Positions 42,232 to 49,674 of a stretch of DNA of 64,000 nt are shown piece by piece. Within the stretch, counting starts at the first letter, position 1, and each line of letters begins with the position of its first letter. The stretch comes from WHSW01 sp963767475 (GTDB taxonomy: Bacteria > Actinomycetota > Thermoleophilia > Solirubrobacterales > 70-9). The translations under genes were made by a program, and so were the position numbers. Where the stretch lies: assembly GCA_963767475.1 (NCBI GenBank), contig CAVYEI010000003.1:1178001-1242000 (forward strand), written 5' to 3'. The notes beneath the pieces were generated by a model. The model was given only the letters and a program-made list of their open reading frames with translations. It had not been told where the DNA came from and did not search any database.

Positions 42232-43464
42232 CTAGCCTGAGCTGAGCGCTTCGCGGCGGGCCTGCTCGGCGGCCTCGGCGGCCGCCTCCTCGGTCTCGCG
42301 CTTGAAGCGCACCGTGAGCTCGGCGCGGCGCCGGCGGGCGGCCTCGCGGGCGGCCTGCTCGCGGGCGCGGGTCTGCTGGGCGACCTCGCGCTCGAGCTTC
42401 GCCTCGACCGCCTTGAGCCGCTTCTCAGCGTCCTCGCGGGCGCGATCCTCGGCCTCGGCGTGGAGCTTCTCCTGCTCCGCGCGCAGCTTGGTCTCGAGCC
42501 GGGCCTTGGCCTGCTTGTCGGCGCGCTCTCGTGCCCGCGCGGCGGCCTCCTCGGCCTCGCGCTCGAGCTTCTCGGCCTGCTCGCGCAGGCGTTCCTCGGT
42601 CTCGGCGCGGGCGCGCTGCTCGGCCTCGCGGGCAAGCCGCTCGACCAGCCCGTCGAGCTTGCGTTCGGTGCGCTGGAGGGCCTGCTCGGCACGGGCGCGC
42701 AGGTCGGCCTCGGCGTGCAAGGTGCGCTCAGCCTGCTCGGTCTCCGCGCGCAGCTTGCGCTCACCCTGCTCGGCCGCGAGCTCGACGTCCTGCTGCGCTT
42801 TTGCGAGCTTTCGCTCCAGCGCCTCGATTTCGCCGGCGAGCTCGGCGCGCACCTGGGCGCGGGCCTCGATCAGGGCCTCGCGCTTGGCGGCCGCCACCCG
42901 CGCCTCAAGCCGCGCCGCCGCCTGCGCCTGGATCCTGTCGGCGGCTTCGTGAAGCTTCGCCTGTGCCTGTTCCTTAAGCTGCTCGCGGGCCGCGCCGGCC
43001 CTGTCATCGACCGTTGCCGCGGCGTCCGCCGCCTTCGCCCGCGCCAGCCGGCGGGCCTGCTCGACCTTCACCCGCGCGGCCGCCTTTGCCGCCTCGACCT
43101 CGCGTTCGGCCTGGACCGTCGCGGCGACGATCGCGGCCTCCTTTGCCGCCTCCGCGTGCGCGACTCGAAGCTCGGCGAGCTGGCGGCGCTCCTCGATCTC
43201 GCGCGCCTGCAGCTCGGCGTCGACGCGCGACGCGTCGGCCTCGCGGGCGCGCCGCTGGGCCTCGCCGCCGACCCGCTTGGCGGCCGCCAGCTCGGCGCGC
43301 AGGCTGCGTACCTCGGACGCGAGCTCGGCGGTCGTTTCGTCGCGTGCGGCGCCGGCCGCCTCGCTGACCCCGACCACGGCAGCCTTGGCGGCCGCGGCGA
43401 CATCGTCAGACGCCTGCTCGGCGGCCACCGACTCGACCGCGCGCAGACGGGGCTTCGGTGCCAC
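42232..43464 (-). CDS. Long coiled-coil protein, unknown function
   Basis: A 410-residue protein that is almost entirely charged alpha-helix (Ala/Glu/Arg/Lys about 70 percent by eye), from about residue 45 to the end, with no proline. There is no membrane segment and no recognised domain. The low-complexity repeats (EQARREA, AEAEDRARE) make homology calls unreliable. Possible roles are cytoskeletal or scaffold, as in other actinobacterial polar proteins. The GTG start has a leaderless -10 box. It is next to PPK2 but has its own promoter. Confidence 0.65.
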   Translation of the reverse strand: MAPKPRLRAVESVAAEQASDDVAAAAKAAVVGVSEAAGAARDETTAELASEVRSLRAELAAAKRVGGEAQRRAREADASRVDAELQAREIEERRQLAELRVAHAEAAKEAAIVAATVQAEREVEAAKAAARVKVEQARRLARAKAADAAATVDDRAGAAREQLKEQAQAKLHEAADRIQAQAAARLEARVAAAKREALIEARAQVRAELAGEIEALERKLAKAQQDVELAAEQGERKLRAETEQAERTLHAEADLRARAEQALQRTERKLDGLVERLAREAEQRARAETEERLREQAEKLEREAEEAAARARERADKQAKARLETKLRAEQEKLHAEAEDRAREDAEKRLKAVEAKLEREVAQQTRAREQAAREAARRRRAELTVRFKRETEEAAAEAAEQARREALSSG

Positions 43465-43470
43465 GCTCCG

Positions 43471-43476
43471 AGCCTA
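43471..43476 (-). promoter_or_regulatory. Leaderless -10 box (TAGGCT)
   Basis: TAGGCT on the minus strand, six bases before the GTG at 43464. Confidence 0.5.
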
Positions 43477-43512
43477 TCTAACGTCGCCGATGCCGAGCGG
43501 GCGCCGGAGGAC

Positions 43513-44307
43513 CTAGCGCCCCTCGGACTCGAACGGGGGCGGCGGCTCCATCCCCCACTCGCGCATGCCCTCCTCGATCCGCGCGATCACCGTCTCGATC
43601 ACGGCGACCCGCGCCCAGCGCTTCGAGTCGCCCTCGATCAGGCTCCAGGGCGCGGTCGGCTGGTCGTTGCGGGCGAGCATGTCCTCGATCGCCTCGGCGT
43701 ACTCGCCGCGCTTCTCGCGGTTGCGCCAGTCCTCGTCGGTCAGCTTCCAGCTCTTCAGCGGGTCCTGCTCACGGGCTCGGAAGCGCTTCAGCTGCTCCTC
43801 GGAGGAGATGTGGATCCAGATCTTGACCAGGATCATGCCCTCGTCGGTGAGCGAGCGCTCGTAATTGTTGATCTCGTCGTAGGCGCGCAACCACTGCTCA
43901 CGGGTGGCGAAGCCCTCGACCCGCTCGACCAGCACCCGCCCGTACCACGAGCGATCGAAGACCGCCATCCCGCCCCAGCCCGGGAGCCGGCTCCAGAAGC
44001 GCCAGAGGAAGTGATGCCGTTTCTCGTCGGGAGTCGGCGCGGCAAACGAGGCGACGCGGACATGGCGCGGGTCCAGCGGCGCCACCAGTCGCTTGATCGC
44101 CCCGCCCTTGCCGGAGGCGTCCCAGCCCTCGAACAGCGCCAGCACCGGCGGGCCGATCCGCTTCTCGCCGTTGAGCGCGAGCTGACCCCCGAGCGTCACC
44201 CGCAGCTGGGCGAGGCGGGTCTGGGCGCGCTTGAGCTGCTTCTCCTCTTCCTTCTTCGTCAGCGATTTGGTCACGTCGAGCTCGTCGAGGCGTCCCACGC
44301 GGACCAT
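43513..44307 (-). CDS. ppk2: Polyphosphate kinase 2
   Basis: A 264-residue PPK2-family kinase that transfers phosphate between polyphosphate and nucleotides. Walker A reads FEGWDASGKGGAIKRL, and Walker B lies in VFDRSWYGRVLVERV. The lid region EEQLKRFRAREQDPLKSWKL is typical. One PPK2 domain is present. The subclass (ADP- or AMP-phosphorylating) cannot be told by eye. The start ATG 44307 lies just after the stop of the small membrane protein (44312), suggesting co-transcription. Confidence 0.92.
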   Translation of the reverse strand: MVRVGRLDELDVTKSLTKKEEEKQLKRAQTRLAQLRVTLGGQLALNGEKRIGPPVLALFEGWDASGKGGAIKRLVAPLDPRHVRVASFAAPTPDEKRHHFLWRFWSRLPGWGGMAVFDRSWYGRVLVERVEGFATREQWLRAYDEINNYERSLTDEGMILVKIWIHISSEEQLKRFRAREQDPLKSWKLTDEDWRNREKRGEYAEAIEDMLARNDQPTAPWSLIEGDSKRWARVAVIETVIARIEEGMREWGMEPPPPFESEGR

Positions 44308-44311
44308 CCTC

Positions 44312-44551
44312 TCACCGAAGCAGCAAGGCGATCGGCACCCTCGGCCCCGGGGGCGGTGGCTCGTCGGCGAAGAACTGCAGCGCCAGCGGGAACAGCAGCG
44401 TCGCCAGCAGGATCATGATCACGCCGACGGCGACCAGCCAGCGCGAGCCCGCCAGGTGGCCGAAGATCGCGACCAGGAAGCCGCCGACCATCAGCGCCAG
44501 ATAGGGCTCGATCGAGTCCGGAAGCAGCGCGCCGGCGCTCAGCAACGACAT
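44312..44551 (-). CDS. Small membrane protein, unknown function
   Basis: A protein of about 79 residues with two transmembrane helices (IEPYLALMVGGFLVAIFGHLAG and LVAVGVIMILLATLLFPLAL) and a Pro-rich tail. ATG 44551 is chosen to begin shortly before the first helix. ATG 44566 would share the palindrome CATG with the start of the divergent MoxR gene. It lies four bases upstream of the PPK2 gene. I do not recognise the family. Confidence 0.6.
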   Translation of the reverse strand: MSLLSAGALLPDSIEPYLALMVGGFLVAIFGHLAGSRWLVAVGVIMILLATLLFPLALQFFADEPPPPGPRVPIALLLR

Positions 44552-44564
44552 CGCGTCATTATTC

Positions 44565-45482
44565 ATGGCCGAGATGCCTGAGCACCCAGACAGCGTGATT
44601 GAGGTCAAGGACGCGCTCGAGCGAGCCGGCTACCTGGCCGACGAGCCCGCGGCCCTCGTCGCCTACCTGGCCCAGAAGCTCGGCAAGCCGGTGCTGGTCG
44701 AGGGCCCGGCGGGGGTCGGCAAGACCGAGCTGGCGAAGGCGCTCTCGAGGGCGACCGAGCGCAAGCTGATCCGCCTGCAGTGCTATGAGGGCCTCGACGA
44801 GGCGAAGGCGCTCTACGAGTGGAACTACCGCAAGCAGCTGCTGCGGATCCAGGCGTCATCGGGTGCGGAGGCCGAGCCGAAGGGCGATTCCTGGGACGAC
44901 ATCTTCGCCGAGGACTTCCTGCTCACCAGGCCGCTGCTGGAGGCGATCGCCTCCGCCGAGCCGGTGGTGCTGCTGATCGACGAGATCGACAAGACCGACC
45001 AGGAGTTCGAGGCGATGTTGCTCGAGGTGCTCTCGGACTTCCAGATCTCGATCCCCGAGCTCGGCGTGATCGAGGCGCGCACGCACCCGATCGTCGTCCT
45101 CACCTCGAACAACTCGCGCGAGCTGACCGAGGCGCTGAAGCGCCGCTGCCTCTACCTCTGGCTCGACTACCCCGACGTCGAGCGCGAGATGGAGATCGTC
45201 CGCCTGCACGCCCCGGAGCTCGACGAGCAGCTCACCCGCCGGCTGATCGAGGTCATCCACATGGTCCGCCAGCTCGACCTGAAGAAGCCGCCCTCGATCG
45301 CCGAGTCGATCGACTGGGCCCGGGCCCTGCTGCTGCTCGGCGCCGACGACATCGACCGGGCGCTGTTCGAGCGCACGATGAGCATCATCGTCAAGCACCG
45401 GACCGACATCGACCTGGTCGCCGAGCGCGTCGGGGTACGGCTCGGCGAGGAGGGCAAGCTCGACCTTGCCAGCGGTTCCTGA
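44565..45482 (+). CDS. MoxR-family AAA+ ATPase
   Basis: A 305-residue chaperone-like ATPase. Walker A is EGPAGVGKTELAKAL, Walker B is VVLLIDEIDK, sensor 1 is VLTSNNSREL, and the arginine finger region is EALKRRCLYLWLDYP. MoxR proteins work with a VWA-domain partner to insert metals or activate complexes. The partner is the next gene. ATG 44565 has a weak ribosome site, and ATG 44574 is an alternative. Confidence 0.92.
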   Translation: MAEMPEHPDSVIEVKDALERAGYLADEPAALVAYLAQKLGKPVLVEGPAGVGKTELAKALSRATERKLIRLQCYEGLDEAKALYEWNYRKQLLRIQASSGAEAEPKGDSWDDIFAEDFLLTRPLLEAIASAEPVVLLIDEIDKTDQEFEAMLLEVLSDFQISIPELGVIEARTHPIVVLTSNNSRELTEALKRRCLYLWLDYPDVEREMEIVRLHAPELDEQLTRRLIEVIHMVRQLDLKKPPSIAESIDWARALLLLGADDIDRALFERTMSIIVKHRTDIDLVAERVGVRLGEEGKLDLASGS

Positions 45483-45627
45483 CGCGGACGCGCTTCCTCC
45501 CGGCCTGGCCACCCGCCTAGTCGACTTCTGCGAGGAGCTTCGCGACCACGACGTCGCCGTCGGCACGGCGGAGATCCTCGACGCGTTCGAGGCGCTCGAG
45601 CGCCGTGCCGTGGACCGAGCCCGCTGA
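45466..45627 (+). pseudogene. N-terminal piece of the VWA protein, in another frame (probable frameshift)
   Basis: An open frame of 53 codons from TTG 45466, overlapping the MoxR stop. It reads LVDFCEELRDHDVAVGTAEILDAFEALE, which looks like the normal N-terminus of CoxE-like VWA proteins, then ends at a TGA. If one base near 45601 is removed the frame joins the downstream protein as ...FEALEAVPWTEPADF. It therefore looks like the separated 5' part of the gene at 45605. Confidence 0.65.
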
Positions 45628-46858
45628 TTTCCGCGAGGCGCTGGCGGCGACGATCGCCAAGTCCCAGGAGGACCGGCGGGTGTTCGAGCTGCTCTTCGAC
45701 CGCTACTTCTTCCGCGCCGCCGAGGCCGAGGCGCTCGAGCAGGGCATCCGCGAGGAGCGCCGCTACGAGGGCGGCGAGCGGCTCGACCTCGACGAGCTTC
45801 GCGAGGCGATCCGCCAGGCGATCGCCGAGGGCTCCGACGGCGAGATGCGCGACGCCGCGCGGCTTGCGATCGCCGCCTTCGGGCGCCAGGGCGAGGGCTC
45901 GGGTGTGGTCGGCGTCGACGTGCAGCGGATCCGGCGCACCCTCGGCCTGCAGGCGGGAAACCGCGATCCCGACACCGACGGGGTGACGCTCGAGCGCGAG
46001 CAGATCCAGGAGTTCGAGCGGCATCTGCGCCGCGAGCTCGAGCGGGCGCTGATCGAGCGCACCGAGAAGATGCCGCCCTCGCGGCCGCTGGCGGAGCTCG
46101 ACCGGGCGCTGCCGACGAGCCCGACCCAGGACCTGGCCGCGGTCCATCGCGCCGTCGCGCAGCTGAAGCGCCGGCTGGCGACGCTCGGCCACGAGCAGCG
46201 CGGCCGCAAGCGCGCCTCGGCGGTCGACATGCGGCGGACGATGCGCGCCTCGCTGGAGACCGGCGGCGTGCCGCTGCGGCTCAAGTACCGGCCCAAGCGC
46301 CCGCGCCGCCCCGAGATCTACGTGCTCTGCGACGTCTCGACCTCCGTCACCTCGGCGAGCGTCTTCTTCCTCTCCGTCCTCCATGCCCTCCACGATTCCT
46401 TTCGCAAGCTGCGCAGCTTCGTCTTCATCGAGCGGATCTCCGAGGTCACCGAGGTGTTCGAGCGCGAGCGCGACTTCCGCGCGATCTCGCAGAAGATCAG
46501 CCAGGAAGGGGGCGTCGCCGACGTCTCCGGCTACACCGACTACGGCCGCGTCTGGCTCGAGTTCCTCGAGGAGATCTCCGAGGACCTCGACCCGCGCTCG
46601 ACCGTGATCGTGCTCGGCGACGCGCGCACCAACGGCCGCGAGCCCCACGCCGAGGTCTTCGCCCGGATCTCCGAGCGCGCCGGGCGGATGTTCTGGCTCA
46701 ACCCAGAGCCGCGGCTGTACTGGAACTACGGCGACTCGGTGATGTCGGCCTACGAGCGCCACTGCGACGCGGCCTTCGAGTGCTGGACCACCAAGCACCT
46801 GGAGAACTTCGTCAACGTGATCGCCGGCGGCGCCGTGGTCGAGGACGTGCCGGGCTAG
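45605..46858 (+). CDS. CoxE-like VWA-domain protein (as read, lacking its N-terminus)
   Basis: A 417-residue protein from GTG 45605. The C-terminal half is a VWA domain with the metal motif DVSTSVTSAS, a threonine in YTDYGR, and an aspartate in VLGDARTNG. The N-terminal half (KSQEDRRVFELLFDRYFFRA) is the usual CoxE-like helical region. It is the partner of the MoxR ATPase directly upstream. About 45 residues of the normal N-terminus are encoded in another frame just upstream. Its TAG stop overlaps the -10 box of the thiamin-precursor operon. Confidence 0.85.
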   Translation: MPWTEPADFREALAATIAKSQEDRRVFELLFDRYFFRAAEAEALEQGIREERRYEGGERLDLDELREAIRQAIAEGSDGEMRDAARLAIAAFGRQGEGSGVVGVDVQRIRRTLGLQAGNRDPDTDGVTLEREQIQEFERHLRRELERALIERTEKMPPSRPLAELDRALPTSPTQDLAAVHRAVAQLKRRLATLGHEQRGRKRASAVDMRRTMRASLETGGVPLRLKYRPKRPRRPEIYVLCDVSTSVTSASVFFLSVLHALHDSFRKLRSFVFIERISEVTEVFERERDFRAISQKISQEGGVADVSGYTDYGRVWLEFLEEISEDLDPRSTVIVLGDARTNGREPHAEVFARISERAGRMFWLNPEPRLYWNYGDSVMSAYERHCDAAFECWTTKHLENFVNVIAGGAVVEDVPG

Positions 46859-46861
46859 ACT
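46856..46861 (+). promoter_or_regulatory. -10 box (TAGACT) of the riboswitch transcript
   Basis: TAGACT lies about 20 bases upstream of the riboswitch core and overlaps the stop codon of the VWA gene. Confidence 0.5.
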
Positions 46862-46880
46862 GGCCCGCAGCAGCAAATCC

Positions 46881-46975
46881 AGGGGTGCTCGCGGGCATGC
46901 GGGCTGAGATAGCGCCTGATCTACAAACCCCGGCGCTGACCCTTAGAACCTGTGCGGTAATGCGCGCGGAGGGAG
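46881..46975 (+). promoter_or_regulatory. TPP (thiamin pyrophosphate) riboswitch
   Basis: The THI-box elements appear in order: GGGGTGC at 46882-46888, GGCTGAGAT at 46902-46910, GACCCTTAGAACCTG at 46938-46952, TAATGC at 46958-46963, and GGAGGGAG at 46968-46975. The last element is also the ribosome binding site of the gene at 46977, so TPP binding should hide it and block translation. The match to the conserved THI-box core is very strong. Confidence 0.95.
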
Positions 46976-46976
46976 C

Positions 46977-47837
46977 ATGGCGACAGCAACTGAGGCTCCC
47001 ATAGCGGAGCCTCGAACAGTTTCAGCGGCGGGCACGGCGGTCGAGATCGCCGGGCTCGGCCACCGCTTTGGCGAGCTCGAGGTGCTCGAGCGGGTCGAGC
47101 TCGAAGTCGCCGAGCGCGAGGTGGTCGGGCTCGTCGGCCCATCCGGCTGCGGCAAGTCAACCCTGCTGGAGCTGATCGCCGGACTGCTCGAGCCGAGCGC
47201 CGGCGCGGTCCGCGTCGGCGGGCTCGAGCCAGCCGCAGAGCGCCTCGCCCGCTGCGTCTACATGCCCCAGCGCGACCTGCTGTTGCCGTGGCTGTCGGCG
47301 CTCGACAACGCCGCCTTGGCGCCGCGAAACCGCGGCGCCTCGCGCGCCGAGGCCCGCGAGCAGGCCGCGCCCCTGTTCGCCCGCTTCGGCCTCGGCGGAT
47401 TCGAGGGCGCGCGGCCGGCGGAGCTCTCGGGCGGGATGCGCCAGCGCGTCGCCTTCCTGCGCACGCTGCTCGCAGCGAAGCCGGTGCTGCTGCTCGACGA
47501 GCCGTTCGCCTCCCTCGACGCGATCTCGCGGGCCGAGATGCAGGAGTGGCTGGCGGGCGCGCTGGCGGCGCAGCCGGCGACCGTCGTCCTCGTCACCCAC
47601 GACGTCGAGGAGGCGCTCTACCTCTGCGACCGGGTCGCCGTGCTCAGCGCGCGCCCGGGCCGCACCCTGGTCACGCTCGACTCTCCGCGCCCGCGGGCGA
47701 CGCCGCGACTCGAGGCGGTCACCTCGCCCGAGTTCACGGCTGCCCGCGAGCGGGCGCTGGAGGCGCTGGCGGGAGGCAAGCCCGCGAGGCGGAGCGAAGC
47801 GAAGCCGAGCCGCGCCGCCGTTGAGGCGCCTGAATGA
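46977..47837 (+). CDS. Thiamin-precursor ABC transporter ATP-binding protein
   Basis: A 286-residue ABC ATPase of the NitT/TauT class. Walker A is GPSGCGKSTLLELI, the Q-loop is YMPQRDLLLPW, the signature is LSGGMRQRVAFLR, Walker B is LLLDEPFASLDA, and the switch His is VTHD. The upstream TPP riboswitch makes a pyrimidine (HMP-type) thiamin precursor the likely cargo, as in ThiXYZ systems. The last 20 or so residues (from ARRSEAKPSRAAVEAPE) are encoded by the dispersed repeat copy B, so the tail is probably repeat-derived. The stop overlaps the permease start. Confidence 0.92.
   Translation: MATATEAPIAEPRTVSAAGTAVEIAGLGHRFGELEVLERVELEVAEREVVGLVGPSGCGKSTLLELIAGLLEPSAGAVRVGGLEPAAERLARCVYMPQRDLLLPWLSALDNAALAPRNRGASRAEAREQAAPLFARFGLGGFEGARPAELSGGMRQRVAFLRTLLAAKPVLLLDEPFASLDAISRAEMQEWLAGALAAQPATVVLVTHDVEEALYLCDRVAVLSARPGRTLVTLDSPRPRATPRLEAVTSPEFTAARERALEALAGGKPARRSEAKPSRAAVEAPE
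47786..47831 (+). repeat. Palindromic dispersed repeat, copy B
   Basis: It shares GAAGCCGAGCC and CGCCGCCGTTGAGGCG with copies A and C and lies inside the 3' end of the ATPase gene. Confidence 0.65.
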
Positions 47838-48613
47838 AGCGCTGGCTGCCGCCGCTCGCCGTGGTCGTCGCCCTGCTCGGGCTCTGGGAGCTGGCCGCGC
47901 AGTGGGACTGGATCGCCGACGCGCTCAACATCAAGCCGTTCCTGATCCCTGCTCCGAGCGAGATCGCGCAGTCGCTGTGGGACGACCGCGAGCTGCTCGC
48001 CGAAGACGCCTGGGTGACCGTGCAGGAAGTCGTGCTCGGGTTCGCGCTCGCGCTCGTGCTGGGCTTCGGCTTCGCGGTGGCGCTGCACCTCTCCGACACC
48101 CTGCGCCGGGCCTTCTATCCGCTGCTGGTCGCCTCGCAGACCGTGCCGGTGATCGCGATCGCCCCGATCCTCGTCGTCTGGCTCGGCTTCGGCATCGGCC
48201 CGAAGCTGGCGATCATCGCCCTCGTCTGCTTCTTCCCGATCACCGTCAACACGCTCGACGGGCTGCGCTCGGTCGATCCGGACCTGCCGCGGATGATGCG
48301 CACGCTCGACGCCGGCAGGTCGCAGATCCTGCGCCGGGTCGAGATCCCCTCGGCGCTCCCGTTCCTGCTCAGCGGAGCGAAGATCGCGGCCGTGATCTCG
48401 GTGATCGGGGCTGTGTTCGGCGAGTGGTCGGGCTCCGACGAGGGGCTCGGGCACCTGATCCTGATCGCCCAGGGGCAGCTGCAGACGGCGCGCGTGTTCG
48501 CCGCGGTGGTGGTGCTCTCCGCGATCGCGCTGATCCTCTTCGGCGCTCTGGCGCTGGTCGAGCGCCGGCTCGCCTGGTGGAACCCGAAGAGCACGAGCAG
48601 GGTGGCGATGTGA
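47834..48613 (+). CDS. Thiamin-precursor ABC transporter permease
   Basis: A 259-residue permease of the binding-protein-dependent NitT/TauT class, with about six helices. The EAA loop reads RTLDAGRSQILRRVEIPSALPFLLSG. The start GATCRES-type motifs are replaced by LKPFLIPAPSEIAQSLW-like spacing (IKPFLIPAPSEIAQ), usual for the class. It is coupled to the ATPase (ATGA) and to the binding protein gene, and is flanked exactly by repeat copies B and C. Confidence 0.92.
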   Translation: MKRWLPPLAVVVALLGLWELAAQWDWIADALNIKPFLIPAPSEIAQSLWDDRELLAEDAWVTVQEVVLGFALALVLGFGFAVALHLSDTLRRAFYPLLVASQTVPVIAIAPILVVWLGFGIGPKLAIIALVCFFPITVNTLDGLRSVDPDLPRMMRTLDAGRSQILRRVEIPSALPFLLSGAKIAAVISVIGAVFGEWSGSDEGLGHLILIAQGQLQTARVFAAVVVLSAIALILFGALALVERRLAWWNPKSTSRVAM

Positions 48614-48647
48614 GGCGTAGCCGAACCGCGCCGCCGTTGAGGCGCCT
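48610..48647 (+). repeat. Palindromic dispersed repeat, copy C
   Basis: It shares a 22-base identity with copy B (CCGCGCCGCCGTTGAGGCGC followed by CT). It spans the junction of the permease stop and the binding protein gene. Confidence 0.65.
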
Positions 48648-48651
48648 GCTT

Positions 48652-49656
48652 GTGAGGCGGGCTCTGATCGCCGTCGCGATCGCCGTCGCCGTGGTGGCGG
48701 CGGGCTGCGGCGAAAAGCAGGAGAGCCGCACCGGCGACTCCGAGCAGCTGACGTTGGCGCTGGACTTCTACGTCAACCCCGACCACGCCGGGATCTACAC
48801 GGCCCTCGCTCGCGGCTACTTCGACGAGGCCGGGCTCGAGGTCGAGCCGCAGGTGCCCTCGGATCCCTCGGCGCCGATTCGCCAGGTCGCCGCCGGGCGC
48901 GCGGACCTGGCGATCTCCTATGAGCCCGAAGTGCTGCTGGCCCAGGACCAGGGACTGCCGGTGATCGCGGTCGCGGCGCTGGTCCCCCATCCGCTGACCT
49001 CGCTGATCTCGCTGCCCGAGGCCGGGATCGCGAACGCGGCCGACCTCGAGGGCAAGACGATCGCCACCGCCGGGATCCCCTACCAGGCCGACTACCTGGA
49101 GACGATCCTCGACGGCGAGGGCCTTTCGCTCGACGACGTCGATCAGAAGGATGTCGGCTTCAACCTGCTGCCGGCGGTGCTCTCGGGCAGCGCCGACGCG
49201 ATGCTGGGCGGCTTTCTCAACGTCGAGGGCGTCGACCTCGAAGAGCGCGGGCTCAACCCGCGGGTGGTCCCGGTCGACGAGCTCGGGATCCCGACCTATG
49301 ACGAGCTCGTCTTGGTGGCGAGCTCCGAGCGCGTCGGCGACGACCCGGAGGCGATCCGGCTGTTCATCGCCGCGCTCGAGCGCGGTACGCGAACCGCGGT
49401 TCGCGATCCCGCCGGCGCAACAGAGGCGGTGCTCGCCGCCGCCGACGGCCTCGAGCCGAAGCTCACCCGCGCCGAGATCGACCGCACCCTGCCGCTGCTG
49501 TTGCCGGAGAAGGCCTCGCAGCCGTTCGGCTACATGAACGCCAAGGAGTGGGAGGCGTTCGCGGGCTTCTTCGCCGACCGTGGCCTGATCTCCACCCGCC
49601 CGACGGCGTCGGAGATGTTCACCGACGAGCTGCTGCCCGGGCAGATCCCGGACTAG
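48652..49656 (+). CDS. Thiamin-precursor ABC transporter substrate-binding lipoprotein (ThiY/NMT1-like)
   Basis: A 334-residue lipoprotein with lipobox VVAAGC (Cys19 from this start). LALDFYVNPDHAGIYTALARGYFDEAGLEV and RQVAAGRADLAISYEPEVLLA are the NMT1/THI5-like core, which binds HMP-type pyrimidines. With the riboswitch this forms a thiamin-precursor uptake system. I prefer GTG 48652 (GAGG nine bases upstream, normal signal peptide). GTG 48610 overlaps the permease stop and would add 14 residues encoded by repeat copy C. Confidence 0.9.
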   Translation: MRRALIAVAIAVAVVAAGCGEKQESRTGDSEQLTLALDFYVNPDHAGIYTALARGYFDEAGLEVEPQVPSDPSAPIRQVAAGRADLAISYEPEVLLAQDQGLPVIAVAALVPHPLTSLISLPEAGIANAADLEGKTIATAGIPYQADYLETILDGEGLSLDDVDQKDVGFNLLPAVLSGSADAMLGGFLNVEGVDLEERGLNPRVVPVDELGIPTYDELVLVASSERVGDDPEAIRLFIAALERGTRTAVRDPAGATEAVLAAADGLEPKLTRAEIDRTLPLLLPEKASQPFGYMNAKEWEAFAGFFADRGLISTRPTASEMFTDELLPGQIPD

Positions 49657-49674
49657 CGCCGCGGGCCTGCCGGC

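Noticed and set aside
42117..42764. Upstream extension of the lactate-monooxygenase-like frame
   Set aside because: It overlaps the coiled-coil gene in another frame, is Arg/Pro/Ser-rich, and family length fits the GTG at 42116.
42232..43464. Possible CRISPR-like or tandem DNA repeats
   Set aside because: The similarity is due to repeated Ala/Glu/Arg codons of a coiled coil. There are no fixed-length repeats and spacers.
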